A stretch of DNA of 64,000 bases, taken from assembly GCA_027625095.1 (NCBI GenBank), contig JAQBXN010000018.1, positions 30,731 to 94,730 of the forward strand, read 5' to 3'. Shown piece by piece: positions 1-8,583 of this stretch (within the stretch, counting starts at the first letter, position 1; every line of letters starts with the position of its first letter). The translations under genes and the position numbers were made by a program. The notes under the pieces were generated by a model, which saw nothing but the letters and a program-made list of their open reading frames with translations, was not told the DNA's origin and searched no databases. Origin of the DNA: Planctomycetota bacterium (GTDB lineage: Bacteria > Planctomycetota > PUPC01 > JACPCR01).

Positions 1-351
1 GGTTCATGCGTGTGCTGGCATGCGCGCTTCCAGTTGGACTACTTTGCCCGTTCGTTCGCCCCGGAGCTTCGCCGCTACAAAGTGGCGGTGCTGGATTCAA
101 ACGGGAATCTCATTCTTCGGATCGGCCGCTACGGTAACGTCGATGACGGTGTACCACTTGTCGCCGCCGGAGGCCCGCAGAATACAAAAGCAATGGGAGG
201 AGATGAAGTATCACTCTTCCACGGGGCCTACGTTGGTATTCACACAGACAGGCGTCTGTTCATTCACGATGCCGGCAACGGGCGAATTCTGAGCGTGAAG
301 CTGGGCTACCACGCCAGTGAAACAATTGCTCTTAAGGATGAGGTGGAATAA
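1..351 (+). CDS. C-terminal end of a beta-propeller (NHL-like) protein, cut by window edge
   Basis: The reading frame is open from base 1, so only the last 116 or so residues are visible. The stretch around 'VAVLDSNGNLILRIGRYG' has the look of one NHL or six-bladed propeller blade, and 'RLFIHDAGNGRILSVKLGY' looks like the next. Such proteins are usually exported and often sit beside MoxR/DUF58 operons in planctomycete-type genomes. An internal GTG at base 10 is not a credible start because the frame continues upstream. The family call rests on blade-like sequence only. Confidence 0.6.
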   Translation, partial: GSCVCWHARFQLDYFARSFAPELRRYKVAVLDSNGNLILRIGRYGNVDDGVPLVAAGGPQNTKAMGGDEVSLFHGAYVGIHTDRRLFIHDAGNGRILSVKLGYHASETIALKDEVE

Positions 352-373
352 TCTGGAAATAGGCATGCTTACC

Positions 374-409
374 CGTAATCCTTGATCGAAATCTGGATCA
401 AAGATTACG
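374..409. repeat. inverted repeat between genes, containing a GATTACGAG-type repeat
   Basis: Arms CGTAATC-C-TTGATC (374-386) and GATCAA-A-GATTACG (396-409) pair with a single mismatch. No T-run follows, so a rho-independent terminator is unlikely. The right arm and following bases (ATTACGAGTAGGA) recur, slightly altered, at 5579-5610, so this is probably a member of a dispersed short repeat family. Confidence 0.5.
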
Positions 410-469
410 AGTAGGAAGCCCAAGCGTTTAATCTCTCGTCGACAGATTTCACTAAACAACCTCCCATCC

Positions 470-3400
470 TTGAAGCCAACTGACCTCGAACAATTCTGCG
501 ATGCCTTTCGGTCTCGTCTAAGAAATGCGATCCTCCTGGCCGGTCTGTGCAGATTGATCCTCATGGCTCTGGCTCTGCTTCCAGGATTATTTCTGCTGGA
601 CTGGTGGCTGCATCTGGCGTCTGGATGGCGAGTACTCACCCTTCTCTCCTGGACTGCCAGTCTCTCCGCCGTCTATTGGTTGACGTTGCACAGACCAGCA
701 CGGGCCTCATGGAGTAACCGGGAAGTCCTGGCCTACATCGACTCGGTTCTACCAGCCGACCAGGGGATGCTGCTCGAGCACTACGAACTGATTCAGAGCG
801 AAGGGATCGAAGAAATCCAGAGTGATGCCGGCAGGGAAATGGTCACCGCTTCCCTGGCGAATGTCGACGAGCTTGTGAAGGCTTCCCAAAATGCGGAGTT
901 ATTGAACCGTCTGGGGATAAGGCGTTGGATGCACAGTGCGTTGGCCCTCGTGGTTGTCCTTAGCGCGGCAGCATTTCCTTTGCAATACCACCTGAGAATC
1001 GGAGTTGAACGATTCTTCAATCCCTTCTCCTCCCTCCGGTGGCCGACTCGGACAGTGATTGTGGTCAGTGAGCCAAAGACTGGATGGACGGTGCCGCAGA
1101 TGGAATCGTTTGAAATCAACGCGGCGGTGTCTGGCGTAATCCCTGACCAGATTCTGCTGGCTTACCGAAGTGAATCATCCGGAACGTGGACAAAAGAACG
1201 GATTCGCTTAACGGAGGACAACCAGTTTTCTTACACGTTCCCGGAAGTACGCGAGAGATTCAGTGTTTACCTGACGGGCGGAGATTTCACCTCCGACACC
1301 TATGATGTTTCCATCGTCGAACGCCCCTACATCAAGGTGATCGAGGCGCATTACGATTACCCCGATTACGCGGGCGTGCCAGATCGAATGGTCGAGAGCG
1401 GACAACTCATCGGGCTTGAAGGAACGAGCGTTCGGCTCAAGTGGGAATGTTCGATGGCGTTGGAGAAAGCACTTTTCGTTCTGGATGGTTCTGAACCTGA
1501 GCAGCTCAGACTAACCTCTCCGACCGCCTTCGAGAAAACACTCCTGCTGCGTGAAGATGGCTTATATGCCATTGAACTTTATGAAAAGAATGGTTACCGG
1601 GAAGCAAGACCTGAGCGCTACGATATTCGCGTGACACCCGACCATCCTCCCGAAGTTGAAATGCTCGCTCCGGGCAAGGATATAGTCGTTACACCTCGGG
1701 CGAGCTTTCCTGTGTTGTTTCTCGCAAAGGACGATTTCGGTTTAGCAAAGGTCGAGTTCATGGTGCAGGTGGACGACGGCGAGCCGTATCAACTCACGGA
1801 CAAAATCACCGGCCCTCTCCAGCAATCAGGAAAGACCAGTGAAGGACGCTTCGCCTGGAAGCTCTCTCAAAGCGACCTGCCTCAAGAAGGCAATGTGTCC
1901 TATTTCGTTCGGGTGCAGGACATCAATCCCACCGGCCGGGGAAAAGCAGCGACAGCGAAGTCGTTCATCCAACTTGTCAAACCCAGTGAATTTCACCTGG
2001 AAGTGTTACGCAGAGCCAAGCGACTCGACACCGAGGCCCGCATCGCATGGGAAAATCAGCTCAAGGCATGGAAGCTCGGCACACAATGGCAAGCCGAGGG
2101 TACCGGCGACGAAGGCGACCCTATCTGGCGCGCCCTGGAAGAAAGTCAGACCGCCACGGCCCGCGCATCTTCTGCGATGGAAATGCATCTACGCGAAATT
2201 ACGGAGGCTTATGAACAGAACGATATGTCCCGAGAATTCATGGCTGCAAGGCTGGGACAGGTTGCAGATCTCTTGAAGCATCTCACCGAGAAGCTCCTCT
2301 CCCCTATCGCCGGGTTACTAAAACAAACTCGCCCGACAACTGCTGCTGATGCCCAGGCGGACAGACTCAAGCAGATTCGTTTGGACGGTCTGAAGAAGTG
2401 CCAGGACGAACAGAAGCTTGCCGTGCTTTATTGCGAACGAATGCTGCGAAAACTTTACGATTGGCGCGACCTTCAAACCACTCTCGTCAAGGCTACGCTT
2501 CTCCATGAGGAACAGGATGAAGTTCTTGGGCTCACTGAAGGTATCGCGCCAAAATTTATCGGTGCGGAAATTGAGGACCTCTCCGACAAAGACCAGGACG
2601 GGTTGCTAACTCTTGCCAAACGCCAGCAGACCCTTTACGACGTAGAGACGGAACTGGAAAACCTGCTGGTGGCTATGCGATTCAAAGCCAATAAGCAGAA
2701 GCGGAAATCCATCGAGGACCCGCTTGCTGCCGCTTACCAGGGCCTGCGCAGCAAGAGAGTCAACGACAATCTGAAAACCGCAGCTCGGCTCATCGGCAAC
2801 AATCAGCCATTTCAAGTCATCAACAACCAGAAGGCTGCCCTTCACGCCCTCAACATAGTAAAGGGCGGCCTGTTCCTGGCCGGACAAGAGGCAGACAAAG
2901 ATGAGACGATCACCCTCGCAATGGCACCCAGCGAGTTCGAGGATTTCGAAGAGGCGAAAATCGCCAAAGCAAATCCGAATGAACAGAAACCAATAGAAGC
3001 AACCGAATCGCCGGCAGAAGTTCAGGCTCTCACCCCTGAGCAACTCCTCGATGAACTCCCAATTGGTAGCGATGCCATTACCGCAGCCTTGCAACTCGCC
3101 TGGGAAACCCAGGACAGCGTACTCTCGAGAACCCGTTATCTCTCGGAGAACAGTTCAGACATTGAAATGCCGCGATACATCAGGCTGAAGCTTGGAATCC
3201 TTCTCGAAATCCAGGAGACCGTTTTCAAAGCCCTGGGCCGGGGGATTGAAGAAGCCAGGAAACTGGATGAGGCAGTCGTGCTTGCCGGTGTGCAGCAAAC
3301 ACAGGAGGAATTGCTGGAGAGCCGAAAACTCCTGATCACACGCCAGCTGGGAAAAGGGATTCAGCAGATACAGGCGGACGCCATGGCTTCGCTCAAAGAC

Positions 3401-4159
3401 TTACAACAATACATTTCATTTAAGAAATCCGTCGCCGGAGTCGCCGAAGAAAATCGGCTTCGCGAAGGCAAGGATACGTTCGGCAGAAGTTATCTCTTAC
3501 GGAGCGCAGACCTCGGAAATGTCGTCTCGATGACCGAGCATCTCAGCCATGCAAGAGTTCTGTTAAGAGACAGTTTGCGTAAAGTTACCCGTTTCGATGA
3601 ATTCAAAGCTCCTGTGGACAAACCGGAACTGACAGACATGGAAAAAGGCAATCACGGACGCGCAGCCGCATCGTTTTCAAAAGCGATCGATCTCAGCAAC
3701 CAATGCCTTCAGTTGAAATCTGCTCTTACTGGCTCGGCATCTGGCCCAGCCGATGAAGCCAATCTACCTGCGGCGTTAAATGAAGTGGCCAGGAAAGAGT
3801 TCGTGCAGGCATTGTTCGGCATAGCCGACCCGGCGACCCTCAAAATCAAAGTCCAGAATCACCTGGATGTAGTGGAGCACTCTCTGCAGGCCCTGCGGGA
3901 CCTCCTTGAAGAACGGGAGCGACCCAAAACCGAAGTGGCCTCCACAGAGATGAAAGAGATCAAACTGATCAGCCAGGAAGAATTAGAACGCATGTATTCA
4001 CCGGAATCTCTCCGGGAAAGACTCAAAGTTCAGAAAGACATTCCCGATGAGATTAAAGAAATCATGATGCGCGCCCTGACCAGAGAGTTCCCACCGAAGT
4101 ACAGGGAATTATTGAAAGCCTACTACGGCTCTTTTTTAGATCTGGAAGAAACAAGGTAG
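470..4159 (+). CDS. large DUF4175-like membrane protein (1229 aa)
   Basis: The N-terminus has two closely spaced hydrophobic segments (about residues 20-45 and 48-72) and a third near 150-172. After these comes an exported-type beta-rich part (about 190-510) and then a very long helical, charged region rich in Gln, Glu and Lys to the C-terminus. This architecture matches the DUF4175-like giant proteins found next to MoxR and DUF58 genes in planctomycete-type bacteria. The start is TTG at 470. The frame stays open upstream without an ATG or GTG, so the exact start is uncertain. The function of the family is unknown; a scaffold at the envelope is a guess from the anchor plus coiled-coil design. 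Confidence 0.65.
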   Translation: MKPTDLEQFCDAFRSRLRNAILLAGLCRLILMALALLPGLFLLDWWLHLASGWRVLTLLSWTASLSAVYWLTLHRPARASWSNREVLAYIDSVLPADQGMLLEHYELIQSEGIEEIQSDAGREMVTASLANVDELVKASQNAELLNRLGIRRWMHSALALVVVLSAAAFPLQYHLRIGVERFFNPFSSLRWPTRTVIVVSEPKTGWTVPQMESFEINAAVSGVIPDQILLAYRSESSGTWTKERIRLTEDNQFSYTFPEVRERFSVYLTGGDFTSDTYDVSIVERPYIKVIEAHYDYPDYAGVPDRMVESGQLIGLEGTSVRLKWECSMALEKALFVLDGSEPEQLRLTSPTAFEKTLLLREDGLYAIELYEKNGYREARPERYDIRVTPDHPPEVEMLAPGKDIVVTPRASFPVLFLAKDDFGLAKVEFMVQVDDGEPYQLTDKITGPLQQSGKTSEGRFAWKLSQSDLPQEGNVSYFVRVQDINPTGRGKAATAKSFIQLVKPSEFHLEVLRRAKRLDTEARIAWENQLKAWKLGTQWQAEGTGDEGDPIWRALEESQTATARASSAMEMHLREITEAYEQNDMSREFMAARLGQVADLLKHLTEKLLSPIAGLLKQTRPTTAADAQADRLKQIRLDGLKKCQDEQKLAVLYCERMLRKLYDWRDLQTTLVKATLLHEEQDEVLGLTEGIAPKFIGAEIEDLSDKDQDGLLTLAKRQQTLYDVETELENLLVAMRFKANKQKRKSIEDPLAAAYQGLRSKRVNDNLKTAARLIGNNQPFQVINNQKAALHALNIVKGGLFLAGQEADKDETITLAMAPSEFEDFEEAKIAKANPNEQKPIEATESPAEVQALTPEQLLDELPIGSDAITAALQLAWETQDSVLSRTRYLSENSSDIEMPRYIRLKLGILLEIQETVFKALGRGIEEARKLDEAVVLAGVQQTQEELLESRKLLITRQLGKGIQQIQADAMASLKDLQQYISFKKSVAGVAEENRLREGKDTFGRSYLLRSADLGNVVSMTEHLSHARVLLRDSLRKVTRFDEFKAPVDKPELTDMEKGNHGRAAASFSKAIDLSNQCLQLKSALTGSASGPADEANLPAALNEVARKEFVQALFGIADPATLKIKVQNHLDVVEHSLQALRDLLEERERPKTEVASTEMKEIKLISQEELERMYSPESLRERLKVQKDIPDEIKEIMMRALTREFPPKYRELLKAYYGSFLDLEETR

Positions 4160-4189
4160 TCAAAGTCTTGAAGGAACAACCAATACATC

Positions 4190-4262
4190 CCATCGTAGCC
4201 ACAAGCTGCCAGCTTGTGAGTTCCTTGAGAGCCATCAAGCTGGCAGCATGCGGCTACGATGG
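4190..4262. repeat. 27-bp imperfect inverted repeat (dispersed palindromic element)
   Basis: Left arm 4190-4216 begins CCATCGTAGCC; right arm 4236-4262 ends GGCTACGATGG. The arms are 27 nt each with two mismatches and a 19-nt loop. A further partial copy (GCCGCATGCTG) follows at 4267-4277, and a half-site lies at 15601-15627 directly after another stop codon. The element is read through by an upstream extension of the next ORF, but it looks like a mobile or REP-like palindrome rather than coding sequence. Confidence 0.75.
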
Positions 4263-4287
4263 TCAAGCCGCATGCTGTTTCGGAAGA

Positions 4288-5496
4288 GTGACCCTCACCG
4301 TATGCCTGACGTTGCTCAGCACACTTCCGCTGCATCCCGAAGAGATCTGGCTTGCGAATAACACCCGTGTTTACGGGCTCATCGAAAGCATTTCCGAGGA
4401 CGGCAAAGTCGGAGTCCTTCAGCCAACAGGAGAAGTCCAAAAGATTCCTCTCGAAGGGATCATCGCCATTCGTTTTCTGGGGCGGAGTCCGTTACTCGTC
4501 CAGTCCGGCACGCAGGAATTCAGATTCGTCCAAGGCGGAAGACTCAGAGGTCAAATACTCAAGAACGCTGCAGACGATTTAAGCGTCTCGACTTCCTTTG
4601 CCGGCGAACTGAATCTGAATCTCTCCCATTTCAGGGGGTTTGTCGGGTTACCGATGTCAGGATTCACCAGCCGCAAAGCTGAAGAACTTGTCGATAGTGA
4701 AGCAGCCGGAGGCAGCGTGTATAAGGATGTAGTCCTTGATCGTCGCGGCTCCACCATCAGCGGCGTGATCCGCAAAGTCGAGCGAACGGCCCTGGACTTT
4801 GACATCGACGACATTCTACAGGTTCGACCTTTCAAGACTCATTACTTGAAAGGCGTCAGATTGGCCGATGCCGGTAGAGATAAAAGGAAGGCATGGGATG
4901 GAAAAGTGCAGGTGTTGATATCTACCCGCGATGGAAGTTCGGTGCAGGGCCATCTATCCAGAATTCATCTAGGCAGATGGACTCTGAAACCAATATGGGA
5001 TGAGTCGTCAAGCCTGGTAATCAACTTCAACGACATCGCTCTGGTTCAGACTCTAGGTGGTCGTGTTCAGTACCTGTCACAACTGGAACCGACGGCGGTG
5101 AAGGAGCAGACCATTCTGGCCCCACCCCAGCCCTATCAGATGGATCGCAGCTCTCAGGGCGATTCTCTCTCCATAGCCGGTAAGCGTTATCCATGGGGGA
5201 TTGGCGTCCATGCCGACTCTGAAATCAATTTTGAGCTGGGCGGACGTTTCAACGAATTCCGCTCAGACGCAGGAATCTCGACAACGATGGGAGATCGCGG
5301 CAGCGTGGTTTTCAGCGTCTTTGGCGACGAAAGGGAATTATTCAAGAGTAACACCGTCCGCGGATCAGATGCAGTACCGCTCGCCATCACGGTGAATGTT
5401 GCCGGAGTCAAGAATTTAACACTCAAAGTCACCAACGGGGACGACCTAGATTTGGGTGATGTCGCGAATTGGGGCTCAGCGCGAGTGTTGAGGTGA
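4288..5496 (+). CDS. secreted protein with C-terminal NPCBM domain
   Basis: From the GTG at 4288 the protein is 402 aa and starts with a hydrophobic signal-like segment (VTLTVCLTLLSTLPLHPEE). The frame is open back to a TTG at 4168, but those 40 extra residues are encoded by the palindrome at 4190-4262, so the later start is preferred. The last 115 or so residues (from 'SLSIAGKRYPWGIGVHADS' to the end) are a clear NPCBM domain, the novel putative carbohydrate-binding module common in planctomycetes. The preceding part is beta-rich without a recognised domain. It follows the DUF4175-like gene on the same strand and probably acts outside the cytoplasmic membrane. Confidence 0.75.
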   Translation: MTLTVCLTLLSTLPLHPEEIWLANNTRVYGLIESISEDGKVGVLQPTGEVQKIPLEGIIAIRFLGRSPLLVQSGTQEFRFVQGGRLRGQILKNAADDLSVSTSFAGELNLNLSHFRGFVGLPMSGFTSRKAEELVDSEAAGGSVYKDVVLDRRGSTISGVIRKVERTALDFDIDDILQVRPFKTHYLKGVRLADAGRDKRKAWDGKVQVLISTRDGSSVQGHLSRIHLGRWTLKPIWDESSSLVINFNDIALVQTLGGRVQYLSQLEPTAVKEQTILAPPQPYQMDRSSQGDSLSIAGKRYPWGIGVHADSEINFELGGRFNEFRSDAGISTTMGDRGSVVFSVFGDERELFKSNTVRGSDAVPLAITVNVAGVKNLTLKVTNGDDLDLGDVANWGSARVLR

Positions 5497-5548
5497 AAGG
5501 TAAAAATTGTTTCGAAGTTGTTTGGTTTATTGAGTTATCTGGGAATGG

Positions 5549-6601
5549 ATGATCAGAGATAAAGCCATGAAAGAGGATCAAAAATTACGAGTAAGATTAC
5601 GAGCAGGATTACCTGCTGGATGTAGCAGATTGCTGATGTCGGCCCTGCTTCTCCTCTCCACCACCGGCTGCCTCCAACTCCAAACCAACATCAAAGTCGA
5701 CACTGATGGAGGCGTGACCGTCACCGAACGCCTCAGGCTTTCTCGCGACTTGCTCGATCTTGGCGGAAAGAAGATTGAAACGTTTCTTTCCCTTGAATCG
5801 GCGACCGAGCGGGCAAAACACATGGGCGAAGGAGTCCAACTGATCAACCACGAGATCAAAAACGCCGAGGAAGGAGCCAGAGAAGCGATTGCCGTCTATC
5901 GGATCAATGACATCAACAAGCTTGTTTACTGCTCACCCTTTCTGTCGAATCGCGATTATCTCGATGCGAACGCCATCGGTTTCAAAATGTACCCTGTTTA
6001 CGAATCCACCTGGTTCGGTCACCAGGCCGGCGAGATGGCCCTTGGATTCCGCAAACTGGACTCGGACACACACGAACCGGCAGCAGAGAAGAGATATCCC
6101 CAAGAACCAGAAGAACCCAAACTGCCGACCCCGGAAGAGTTACAGACCATCCGTGAGCTGGGTCTGGTATTCCACGATATGTTGCGCGGCTTCGAACTTA
6201 AGCTGACTTTTGAGTCGTTCTCCGGCGTCCGAACAGGTTTCGGTTACCGGGATAGAACTTCGGGTACGAAGATCGTCGATCTGCTTCACATCTCTGACCG
6301 TAACCTGGACAAGTTTGGTTTTCCTTTCATCGAGAATGAGGAACTGATGCTCAGCCTCCTCAAGGGCGAACTCGCCGCGCCGGTGATCATTGATCACATC
6401 AAGGACTGGGCAAACAACAACACACTGCCGGTTTATCACCCTTGGGGATCAAAAAGTGGCTGGTGGGTTGCCCGCAGCGAAATTTTCTTCAAGCCATCTA
6501 AACAAATGTTCAATCAGTCTTTTTCAGGAAAGGAACTCGACTTCGGGAAAGCAGGAAAGCGAATGGCAGATCCAACGAAGGACCCCTGGCAAGGAAATTA
6601 A
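5549..6601 (+). CDS. predicted lipoprotein, unknown function (350 aa)
   Basis: A lipobox-like LLLLSTTGC places the lipidated Cys near residue 41, after an unusually long basic N-region. That N-region (KLRVRLRAGLPAG) is encoded by a GATTACGAG-type short repeat also seen near base 400. ATG 5549 has GGGA five bases upstream; ATG 5567 and ATG 5636 are alternatives. The mature part starts 'TNIKVDTDGGVTVTERL', a pattern seen in lipoproteins that measure or bind at the outer surface, but no named domain was recognised. It lies inside the MoxR/DUF58 gene run. Confidence 0.65.
   Translation: MIRDKAMKEDQKLRVRLRAGLPAGCSRLLMSALLLLSTTGCLQLQTNIKVDTDGGVTVTERLRLSRDLLDLGGKKIETFLSLESATERAKHMGEGVQLINHEIKNAEEGAREAIAVYRINDINKLVYCSPFLSNRDYLDANAIGFKMYPVYESTWFGHQAGEMALGFRKLDSDTHEPAAEKRYPQEPEEPKLPTPEELQTIRELGLVFHDMLRGFELKLTFESFSGVRTGFGYRDRTSGTKIVDLLHISDRNLDKFGFPFIENEELMLSLLKGELAAPVIIDHIKDWANNNTLPVYHPWGSKSGWWVARSEIFFKPSKQMFNQSFSGKELDFGKAGKRMADPTKDPWQGN
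5579..5610. repeat. GATTACGAG short direct repeats inside the lipoprotein N-terminus
   Basis: AAATTACGAGTAAG, GATTACGAGCAG and GATTACCTGC follow each other and resemble the repeat at about 397-418 upstream. The repeat is in frame and supplies the basic N-region of the lipoprotein signal. Confidence 0.5.
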
Positions 6602-6761
6602 CCCCAGGCTTGATTTCTGCCGCGTCCTCTTCATCCGCGGCCCTTTCGACACCTCGGCCCAGTGGCCACTTTGAGAATTCGGTCTGCACCTGAAGTTTCA
6701 TCCTGAACTGCCTCGCAAAGCATCATTGAAGGCGACGGATGTTCTCGGTATATATTCCGGC

Positions 6762-7082
6762 ATGATTTCCCAGAAACAAATACAGGAAGTCGCCGCCCGG
6801 CTTGGTGAAGCTGCCCGGGCAAAACAAGTCATCCTGTTTGGGTCCCATGCCCGTGGCGAAAGTGAATCCAACAGCGATGTAGATTTTCTAATCATTGCCG
6901 AAAGCAACCTGCCAAGGTTCAAAAGGTCTCGGGCACTCTACAAGATGTTCCGGCCCTACCCGTTTGCAATGGACCTGCTGGTCTACACTCCCGAGGAAGT
7001 TGAAAAAAGCCGGCGAACCCCGCTTTCGTTCATTTCCACGGTACTGAAAGAGGGAAAGACTCTTTATGAACGGGGAGAGTGA
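6762..7082 (+). CDS. MNT-type minimal nucleotidyltransferase (antitoxin-like)
   Basis: From ATG 6762 the protein is 106 aa. It has the DNA polymerase beta-type signature GSHARGESESNSDVDFL (Gly-Ser then the Asp-x-Asp pair) and a third acidic position in 'FAMDLLVYTPEE', so all three metal-binding carboxylates seem present. MNT proteins normally pair with a HEPN protein and, in characterised MntA/HepT modules, AMPylate it to silence its RNase. The next gene is a HEPN protein whose start overlaps this stop by 17 bases. An upstream in-frame codon at 6726 gives a longer, less likely product. Confidence 0.88.
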   Translation: MISQKQIQEVAARLGEAARAKQVILFGSHARGESESNSDVDFLIIAESNLPRFKRSRALYKMFRPYPFAMDLLVYTPEEVEKSRRTPLSFISTVLKEGKTLYERGE

Positions 7083-7392
7083 CCATGCCAGACAGTGGCT
7101 TCGCAAGGCCAGGAACGATCTTCTCAACGCGGACAATAACCTGACGGCAAATGAAATCCCTCTCGATACCGTTTGCTTTCACTGCCAGCAGGCTGCGGAA
7201 AAAATCCTCAAGGCATATCTGGCCGGCAACGGGGCGCCCTATCCGTTCACTATTCCTTACGCCGTAGAAATCCGGTACCCCGATGAGGGCTTCACGCCGG
7301 CCGAAGAGGATGCGGAGGAAGCAAGGCAAGCAGCGGAGGGCGTTCTACGGTGGCTGGAGAAAACTCTTCCGGAAATCTTCGAGCCGGAATAG
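7066..7392 (+). CDS. HEPN-domain protein, apparently internally deleted
   Basis: The first half (WLRKARNDLLNADNNL, then 'CFHCQQAAEKILKAYLAG') is typical PF05168-type HEPN, and so is 'IPYAVEIRYPDEG' with the helical tail. Between them a usual protein has a 'THDLxxLL' helix and a further helix of about 30 residues together; here 'GAPYPFT' runs straight into 'IPYAVEIRYPD'. The frame is intact, so this reads as an in-frame deletion. If HEPN activity needs that segment, the protein may be inactive while the MNT partner stays intact. It overlaps the MNT gene and is co-transcribed. Confidence 0.85.
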   Translation: MNGESDHARQWLRKARNDLLNADNNLTANEIPLDTVCFHCQQAAEKILKAYLAGNGAPYPFTIPYAVEIRYPDEGFTPAEEDAEEARQAAEGVLRWLEKTLPEIFEPE

Positions 7393-7482
7393 GCGTTCAA
7401 ACTCCTGATCGGACCGCCTATATCGGGCCTGCCCGTTTACTCAAAGACACTCAATCCTGAAGTCTGAGGGATCCAGGATTAC

Positions 7483-8529
7483 ATGAAACAACTGGTCAAC
7501 TTCATGAACCTCACACCACAACATTTCCACGATAAATTTCACGCTATCCGCCACGAACTTGGCAAGGTCGTCATTGGTCAAGAGCGGGTTATCGAAAATC
7601 TTCTAGCTGCAGTTTTTGCAAACGGTCACGTTTTGTTGAAAGGGCCACCGGGCCTCGGTCGCACCTTGTTGGTAAAGACCCTGGCAGAGGTTCTGGGTCT
7701 GAGCTTCAGACGTATTCAGTTTTCTCCAGACTTGCTGCCGACCGATATCCTTGGCACGGAAGTTTTGGAGAGCAATGTGTCCACGGGTGAAAGAAACTTT
7801 CGATTCTTTAAGGGGCCCGTATTTGCAAACTTGATCCTCGCTGACGAAATCAACCGCAGCCCTACCCGCACCCAGGCCGCACTCCTTGAAATCATGCAGG
7901 AAAGACAGGTTACGTCGGTTGGGAAAACCTACTTCCTTCCCAAACCTTTCGTCCTCATAGCCACCCAGAATACGCTGGAGACTGAAGGCATCTGGAATTT
8001 AAGTGAGGCCCAGACGGATCGTTTCATCATGATGATCGAGCAGATCTACCCGACTGAACAAGAAGAGCGGCTCATGCTCCACGCCACCACTGGCTCCCGA
8101 CAGGTAAGCGTCGAAAGCGTGACAAATCCCGAAGAAATAGCTGCCATGCAGGCATTGGCCCGTGCAGTCCCGGTCGTCCCTGCAGTTAGGGATTTTGCTC
8201 TTGCTATTGTCAGAGCAAGCCGACCTGGTGAAGAGGGCGCCGCAGCGGAAGTAAATGAGAACATTCGTCTGGGCGCTTCGCCTCGCGCCGCCCAGGCTCT
8301 TTTGCTTTCCTCAAAAGTCCTGGCGCTTGCCCGTGGCCGACAGTTCGTCATCCGCCAGGACATCATCGATGTCGCCGAACCCGTAATGTCACACCGATTA
8401 CTGATGGACCTCAGAGCGTTCGCCGGAGGCAAAAATCAACGACTGGTTACCAAGGCCCTGGTTGCCAGCGCCAAAGAGGGAACCCTTGCCGGACGTTCGC
8501 GTTGGACGAAAGAATTGCTGAAAGTATAG
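7483..8529 (+). CDS. MoxR-family AAA+ ATPase with altered Walker A (Lys to Arg)
   Basis: A 348-aa MoxR-type protein. The Walker A motif reads GPPGLGRT (residues 54-61), with Arg60 (codon CGC at 7660-7662) where the family has the ATP-binding Lys. Walker B is intact (LILADEIN, Asp121-Glu122) and the sensor region reads ATQNTLETEG instead of the usual ATQNPIEQEG. The next gene is a canonical MoxR, so this looks like a diverged duplicate that may bind but not hydrolyse ATP, or act as a regulatory subunit of a mixed ring. MoxR proteins are chaperones usually working with VWA-domain or DUF58 partners. Met8 is an alternative start. Confidence 0.92.
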   Translation: MKQLVNFMNLTPQHFHDKFHAIRHELGKVVIGQERVIENLLAAVFANGHVLLKGPPGLGRTLLVKTLAEVLGLSFRRIQFSPDLLPTDILGTEVLESNVSTGERNFRFFKGPVFANLILADEINRSPTRTQAALLEIMQERQVTSVGKTYFLPKPFVLIATQNTLETEGIWNLSEAQTDRFIMMIEQIYPTEQEERLMLHATTGSRQVSVESVTNPEEIAAMQALARAVPVVPAVRDFALAIVRASRPGEEGAAAEVNENIRLGASPRAAQALLLSSKVLALARGRQFVIRQDIIDVAEPVMSHRLLMDLRAFAGGKNQRLVTKALVASAKEGTLAGRSRWTKELLKV

Positions 8530-8583
8530 ATTCATAAATTCCCCACAATTTCGATATTCCCGTCAAAGCCAACTGGAGGCTCA

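Noticed and set aside
4168..4287. 40-residue N-terminal extension of the NPCBM protein
   Set aside because: Encoded by the palindromic repeat; the GTG at 4288 gives a normal signal peptide.
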